64,000 nt of DNA from Amycolatopsis cihanbeyliensis (lineage in GTDB: Bacteria; Actinomycetota; Actinomycetes; Mycobacteriales; Pseudonocardiaceae), in the NCBI RefSeq assembly GCF_006715045.1, contig NZ_VFML01000001.1:3254501-3318500 (forward strand). The letters are read 5' to 3'. Made by a program: the position numbers and the translations under genes. The stretch's first letter is position 1. The number at the start of each line of letters is the position of its first letter. This document shows, piece by piece, positions 61,401 through 64,000 of this stretch. Below the pieces are notes generated by a model. It searched no databases, was not told the origin of the DNA, and saw only the letters and a program-made list of their open reading frames with translations.

Positions 61401-64000
61401 GGCGGGGACGTCGGCGCCGGGCGCGGGTGCCGGCCGGCCGGCCGTGGCGACCTCCGCGCGGGCGTCGATCCAGCACCGGGTCCGGGCGAAAGGGTAGCCG
61501 GGAAGGGACATCGGCCGGGGTCGCGCGGGGTAGAGCGCGTCCCAGTCGAACTCGGTTCCGGACACCCATTCCGCGGCCAGCCGGTGCGGGTCACCGTCGC
61601 CGGGATGCGCCTGCCGGGAGCTCGGCCAGGACTCCGCCCGTACCGAGCCGGTGTGCACTTCCGGCGCGGACCGGCCGTCGAGAAACCGGCGCAGGCCGGC
61701 GCGCAGCTCGGCAGCCGTACCGGCGACCACGGCCAGCCGCTCACCCATCGCCTCCCGGCCGGCCTGCAGCGTGTAGGCCAGCCGCTCCAGATCCACAGTG
61801 GACTCCGTAGGGGCGGTTCCGCCCAGCAGCTCGGCGAGGGCACGCAGGGTCATGCCCTCGTGCACCTGGCCGGGCCGCACCCGTTCCGCGCCGAGGTCGC
61901 GCAGCAGCCGCAGGATCGCGGTGAGGTCCAGCCCGAGGTCGGCGAGCGACTCCTCCGGCCCGGCACCGGGAACCCCGGCGCGCGCGGCCAGCTCGGCCAC
62001 GTCCACCGCGGGAGCCTCGCCGGTTCCCGCCCCCGCCAGCACCCCGTCCACGGCCGTGACCAGCTCGCGCAGCCGGTCGCGGTCCCGCGCGGAGAGCACG
62101 AACACCCTGCGGGCCGCCCCCGCCGGTGCCGCGCCCGCTTCCCGCGGGTACTCCTCGAGCACCAGGTGGGCATTGGCGCCGCCCGCGCCGAACGCGCTCA
62201 CCCCGGCGCGCAGCGGCCCGGGCGCCGACCAGGGCGCTCGTTCCCGCTGCACCCGCAACGGTACCGAGTCCCAGTCGATCTTCGGGTTCAGCGTCTCGGC
62301 GTGCAGCGAGGGCACCAGCTCCCGGTGCCGCAGCTGTAGCAGCACCTTGGTCACGGCGGCCACCCCGGCCGCGGACTCCAGGTGGCCGAGGTTGGACTTG
62401 ACCGAGCCGAGCGCGATCGGCCGCGCGTCCGCCCGCCGGTCGCCGAAGGCCCGGACCAGGCCGGCCATCTCGGTCGGGTCGCCGAGTGCGGTGCCGGTGC
62501 CGTGCGCCTCCAGGTAGGAGATCGAGGCCGGGTCGGTGCCCGCGTCCCGCAGCGCGGTGCGGATCAGCTCGCCCTGCGCGTTCGGGTTGGGCACGGCGAA
62601 CCCGCCGGTCTTGCCGCCGTGGTTGAGGGCGCCGCCGCGGATCACGCCGAGGATCCGGTCCCCGTCCCGCTCCGCAAGGGCCAGCGGTTTCAGCAGCAGC
62701 GCGCCCACGCCCTCACCGGGGACCATCCCGTCGCCGCCGGCGCCGAAGCTGCGGCACCGCCCGTCGGTTGAGGTGAACCCGCCGGTCGCGAGCTGCACGT
62801 ACTTGCGCGGGTGTGGGGTGAGGTTCACCCCGCCTGCCAGTGCGTAGTCCACCTGGCCGTGCCGCAGCGCCTCGCAGGCGAGGTGGATCGCCGAGAGCGA
62901 GGAGGAGCACATGGTGTCCACGGCAAGGCTCGGCCCGGTGAAGTCGAAGAAGTAGGACAGCCGGTTCGCGATGGAGGCGTAGCCCATCCCGCCCGCCAGC
63001 CCGTCCTCGGTCTCGAAGAGCTGGTAGTGCCCGTACATCACGCCGACGTAGACGCCCACGGCGTGCGGGCGCAGCCGGGCCCGCGGATAGCCCGCGTCCT
63101 CGAGGGTGTGCCAGGCGGTCTGCAGCAGCAGCCGCTCCTGCGGGTCGGTGAACTCGGCCTCCCGCAAGGACATCTGGAAGAACCGCGGGTCGAACTCGTC
63201 GATGCCGTCCAGGAAGCCGCCCCACCCGCTGACCGGCGTCCCGTCCACCTCGGGCATCGAGTGCCGGTCCCAGCGGTCCGCGGGAACCTCGGTGACGCAC
63301 TCCTTGCCCGCGCGCAGGTTCGCCCAGAACTGCTCCACGTCCGCGGCCATCGGGTACCGGCCGGCCATGCCGACGACCGCGATCCCGTCCCGTTCCGCGG
63401 TCGTGCCCGGCGGCGCCTCGGCGACGGCGGGTTCCGGGCGCCGGGCAGGCTCGGCCGGGGGCGCGGTGGCCGCCGCCACCGGCTCCGGAGCCTCCGGGGC
63501 CCGCTGCCGGTCCGGCAGCAACGCGGCCCGCAACGCGTCCGCGTGCTGCTCCAGCAGGAAGTCCACCAGCTCGCCGATGGTCGGGTACTCGAACAGCAGG
63601 GTGGCCGGCAGCGAACCCACCTCGGCCGAGAGCAGGTCGATCACCCTGGCCGAGGTGAGCGAGTCGACCCCGAAGTTCTCGTAGGTCTCGCCCGCGGACA
63701 GCCGGTCCTCGGGGACCTGGAGCACCTCGCGGAAGGCACCCCGCACGTAGCCGAACACCGCCTCGCGCAGCGACTCGGCTTCCACCGGGGGTGTGGCGGG
63801 CGCGGTCCGTGCCGCCGACGCCGGGGTGCCCCACTCGGCGACCACCAGATGCTGGGTACCGTCCTCGTCCGCGGGAACCGGCAGCACGCGGCCGAACCCG
63901 GCCCGCCGCAGCGCCTGCCGCCAACCGTCGCCGGACAGCAGCGGGGATCCGGGCAGCCGCAGGTGCTCGTCGGTGTTCAGCCACCAGCCGTCCAGCAGGC
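52464..64000 (-). CDS. Trans-AT type I PKS, four KS domains, 5' end outside the window (KirAIV-like)
   Basis: About 3845 residues are visible. From the right edge: a tail resembling the end of a C-methyltransferase ([11 protein letters not shown]...SPLLS, 63,890-64,000), ACP (near 63,670), KS1 (62,130-63,390, DTMCSSSL), pseudo-ACP (61,855-61,990, GLDLTAI), ACP (near 61,300), KS2 (59,790-61,110, DTACSSSL), KR1 (57,960-58,740), ACP (near 57,750), KS3 (56,230-57,510), KR2 (54,300-55,060), ACP (near 54,090), KS4 (52,640-53,900, DSACSSAL). No AT is present, so KirCI/KirCII-like proteins must load it. It ends right after KS4 (FFELRF), and the DH of that module begins the next protein. KR1 lacks the usual Lys and Asn of its tetrad; KR2 is intact. 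Confidence 0.92.
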   Translation of the reverse strand, partial: LLDGWWLNTDEHLRLPGSPLLSGDGWRQALRRAGFGRVLPVPADEDGTQHLVVAEWGTPASAARTAPATPPVEAESLREAVFGYVRGAFREVLQVPEDRLSAGETYENFGVDSLTSARVIDLLSAEVGSLPATLLFEYPTIGELVDFLLEQHADALRAALLPDRQRAPEAPEPVAAATAPPAEPARRPEPAVAEAPPGTTAERDGIAVVGMAGRYPMAADVEQFWANLRAGKECVTEVPADRWDRHSMPEVDGTPVSGWGGFLDGIDEFDPRFFQMSLREAEFTDPQERLLLQTAWHTLEDAGYPRARLRPHAVGVYVGVMYGHYQLFETEDGLAGGMGYASIANRLSYFFDFTGPSLAVDTMCSSSLSAIHLACEALRHGQVDYALAGGVNLTPHPRKYVQLATGGFTSTDGRCRSFGAGGDGMVPGEGVGALLLKPLALAERDGDRILGVIRGGALNHGGKTGGFAVPNPNAQGELIRTALRDAGTDPASISYLEAHGTGTALGDPTEMAGLVRAFGDRRADARPIALGSVKSNLGHLESAAGVAAVTKVLLQLRHRELVPSLHAETLNPKIDWDSVPLRVQRERAPWSAPGPLRAGVSAFGAGGANAHLVLEEYPREAGAAPAGAARRVFVLSARDRDRLRELVTAVDGVLAGAGTGEAPAVDVAELAARAGVPGAGPEESLADLGLDLTAILRLLRDLGAERVRPGQVHEGMTLRALAELLGGTAPTESTVDLERLAYTLQAGREAMGERLAVVAGTAAELRAGLRRFLDGRSAPEVHTGSVRAESWPSSRQAHPGDGDPHRLAAEWVSGTEFDWDALYPARPRPMSLPGYPFARTRCWIDARAEVATAGRPAPAPGADVPADLAERVLGVLSAVTGYPPGELDPEATFHEHGLDSLSLVKFADRLGTELGTTLSPDELLAAPTVTALTERLCREHGGALAAAAPRPAPEPKREPEPADDPVVIVGMAGMLPGSPDLATFWEHCERGDDLISQVPPQRWDWREAYGDPAEHAGRTRITRAGFMPGIDRFDPLFFGISPREARWMDPRQRLLLQAVWSAIEDSGFDPHDLAGTRTGLFFGTGASEYAELIERSGVTVDAYASTGLTPSMLANRISYQLDLRGPSEPVDTACSSSLVALHRAVEAIEVGHCDTVITGGVSALLSPVSFAALERAGMLSPEGVGRAFGAGANGYVRGEGVGAVVLKRLSAALADGNPVHAVVRGTAVNHGGRANSLTAPNPNAQAEVIVRAYAKAGVDPATVGFVETHGTGTVIGDPAEITGLRQAFGELLAGRDGGVPDGPWCALGAVKNLVGHLEPAAGVAALLRALLAMRHGRIPELSNVDELNEYLRLDGSPFYVPRQGLDWARPRDERGRELPRRAGISSFGYGGVNAHVLLEEYRSGPDTGNTAEPVVFTLSARDEERLAEYARAFLATEREWAGDLTATAYTLQRGRADLPARLAFVAETGEQAVRMLRGYLAGDTAGDAAGVHTGLVARGAEPPELGSADYRDPDRLAAAWVAGARVDWPVPHAGRRRSLPTYPFAPERHWFATAATEPATEPAAEQQAVTWFAAEWEPAEPVRARGPLAEPVLVFTAGDYPLAEISGHPVPVHPGTGFRELPGDAFEIDPGEHEDYARLLTVLRQRGIRVDRVAHLWSLDAAGPDLPAHGPESGFLLLKALLSTGTPMPRVLHVGVPDSSPFAEAWGGFTGSLRAIAPETTCSVLRAGEGTGARELAAALTAEPDATMTRHRDGQRSVRRLREFTPAESPGSGARLRDGGVYLISGGMGGLGLLLARALAPRGAKLALLGRSPLDEARRAELDRLRALGAQAEYWAADAADPAAAIGVVQEVLARWGTLHGVFHLAGTVSREPLPGKELDELRRQLRPRVAGPHALDEATRDLPLELFVLYSSIAGQLGDYGLVDYGVGARYLDGFAEWRERLRGEGRRGGHTVAIDWPMWREGGMHVDADDERRYLDSTGFRYLDADAGLRVLELALRTGRTQVMVLPGEPDRMRALVAAAEEVGRQRPRPERAPRAAAPEPAPAGGDLEAVAARELRRVLAGILDLAESTLDAEAGFGEYGLDSFGLKTLSVELGERYGIDVPTTALFGANTIGKLAAHLAGEYATELNRVHTPAAPRSGEPGPEPAPAARPARSEPAAEAETEPIAVIGMSGRFPGSPDLDAFWHNLAAERDLITETPPGRWDWRELAERFEGTARWGGFLDEIDRFDPLFFKISPLEAEVMDPQHRLFLQHAWHALEDAGQRADLLAGRAVSVFVGTQFADYETMVLAGGRPNAYAGTGLARTMLANRLSYLLDLRGPSESIDTACSSSLVAVHRAVRSLRAGETELGIVGGVSLILSPQTVVAGNQLGVLSPDGRCKTLDAGADGYVKGEGVAAMVLKPLSRALADGDPVHGVIRGSAVNHGGHASSLTAPNPEAQADLLRAAYADAGVPIDSVSYVELHGTGTELGDPVEIDAIQRAHGGSAAGEPACGLGSVKSNIGHLEPAAGIAGMLKVLLAMRHGRLPATLHLRELNPHIRIEGSRFTPVRHTTDWQPTGPGGAAVPRRAGVSSFGFGGVNAHVVLEEAARPEPERTPDGPQLFVLSARDAEALRRYAGAVLEFLDTGAGADCPLTELAYTAQTGRVPMAHRLAVVAEDHQRLREGLRAFLDGDRAGRAHWVAGTPSAEAGQDWLAEPEGRDYLARLVRDRDLPRLARLWTGGADLDFTALHPVRPGRVALPTYPFARDRHWLSTPAEPERAERAERPADERLLVKRWQPAPRPAPAELPAGPVLVLAGPGTEELTAGLAGHALVVTLTEAEDADPEAGARIAAEVLDRLGEPACVLDCVDLAEPTGRVPECWARVRLAQELLGRFRTSGLRYLHLTAGLTTFRAPRPSLRGAVFAGLVRMLPAEYRAVRARTVDLDPDALTPEGLRELVAAELAAEDEHTEVCVRSGVRYLPELAAAPEAAGPAADPGWCADLAGRPVLITGGTGALGRLLAGELAGHGADRLVLLGHSPLPERAEWERLHADPGTDPELARRLGDLLALEHRGVRLRVACGRLDDPAWLRDTLAGVRAELGPIAGVVHCAGTGRMDDPAFLGKRVEQMRAVLEPKVGGLAELSAACAEDPLRFFLLYSSVSALAPALAAGMSDYAMANGFLDRFAEYQAALGHPAYRSVQWPSWRADGMPEVHTPVYRELGLRTLEPAAGLNLLHRAMAVSGQPVLAPCPVAGDGFDPARLLVRSAPAPVAGTAPEPAGGGDADPASGGEELLPRLTGLFAAQLRLDSPDPDVNFADLGVDSIMIAQLMAAAEREFGITVEPSAFLENPTLRRLAAQLDGKVPARPAEPAAEPAPATTRPAEPGTRDPVAVVGIACHFPGAPDRHAFWANLMAGRDSITEAPASRWDTGRYYSGTHAPGRTVSKWGGFLDGIEEFDPDYFRLDAAEAVYLDPLVRQFLEVTAECLAEAGYRPEEVSGRRVGVFAGARTANFGERYAGPGKGDISGLAQNFIAAQVAHFLDVRGPNLVVDSACSSALVSVHLATQSLRLGESDLALAGGVEILLDELPFVGMSESRALSPTGRCRTFAEDADGIVLGEGAGALLLKRLSDALRDGDHVHAVLEGGAVNNDGRTMGITTPNPDAQREAIHAALRDAGVTSAERIGYVEAHGTGTRIGDPMELKALTEVFRASTDQVGFCGVGSVKTNIGHLLSAAGIAGLIKTVLAVEHGQLPPTLHCETTNQRFRFADSPLFPVRAARQWSGRDGVRRAGVSSFGFGGTNAHLVVRQADPSLVGEYVPRRAPLRPIRFQRTRLWPQPPRPARPAHDSAAPEGNGATPFFELRF

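Overview
The window is high-GC actinobacterial DNA. It carries zinc-type S14, actinobacterial ribosomal protein tails and GTG/TTG starts. An Amycolatopsis-like member of the Pseudonocardiales is the best guess; this rests on gene style and cluster type, not on a database match.

Left part (1-17,100, all minus strand): the universal ribosomal block, read right to left as rpsL-rpsG-fusA-tuf (str), then rpsJ-rplC-rplD-rplW-rplB-rpsS-rplV-rpsC-rplP-rpmC-rpsQ (S10), then rplN-rplX-rplE-rpsN-rpsH-rplF-rplR-rpsE-rpmD-rplO (spc), and the start of secY. Two small genes for secreted proteins, bounded by strong inverted repeats, sit between rplO and secY, which are normally adjacent. A YbaB/EbfC-type gene (17,547-18,122, plus strand) follows the str operon.

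Right part (18,350-64,000): a biosynthetic gene cluster that runs off the right edge. Its first section (18.3-24.2 kb) is sugar chemistry: an NDP-sugar SDR, MycE/TylE-like and TylF/MycF-like sugar O-methyltransferases, and two glycosyltransferases of different subfamilies. Next come a discrete acyltransferase, a phytanoyl-CoA-type dioxygenase, two P450s, an AT-AT-ER protein, a small-molecule methyltransferase, an NRPS module (C-A-PCP), a Cys-Asp-His Dieckmann cyclase and three large PKS genes. The two upstream PKS proteins (52,464->64,000 and 45,511-52,461) have no AT domains and must be loaded in trans. The last one (37,508-45,514) is of cis-AT type, but its final AT has decayed. This gene set matches elfamycin antibiotics (kirromycin, aurodox, efrotomycin). 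The domain order from the split module onward predicts a 2-methyl-2,4,6-trienoyl chain on a 4-hydroxy-2-pyridone, the kirromycin right half. The deoxysugar genes point to a glycosylated, efrotomycin-like member.

The most striking link is between the two halves. Elfamycins act on EF-Tu, and the tuf gene about 4.4 kb from the cluster's first gene encodes Thr at E. coli position 375 and Gln at 160. Ala375Thr and substitutions of Tyr160 are known kirromycin-resistance changes, so this tuf is probably the self-resistance target. Other features worth attention are a 51-bp element repeated three times in the cluster, a module split between two proteins, pseudo-carrier domains after two KS domains, a KR with a broken catalytic tetrad, and a chimeric trans-AT/cis-AT module.
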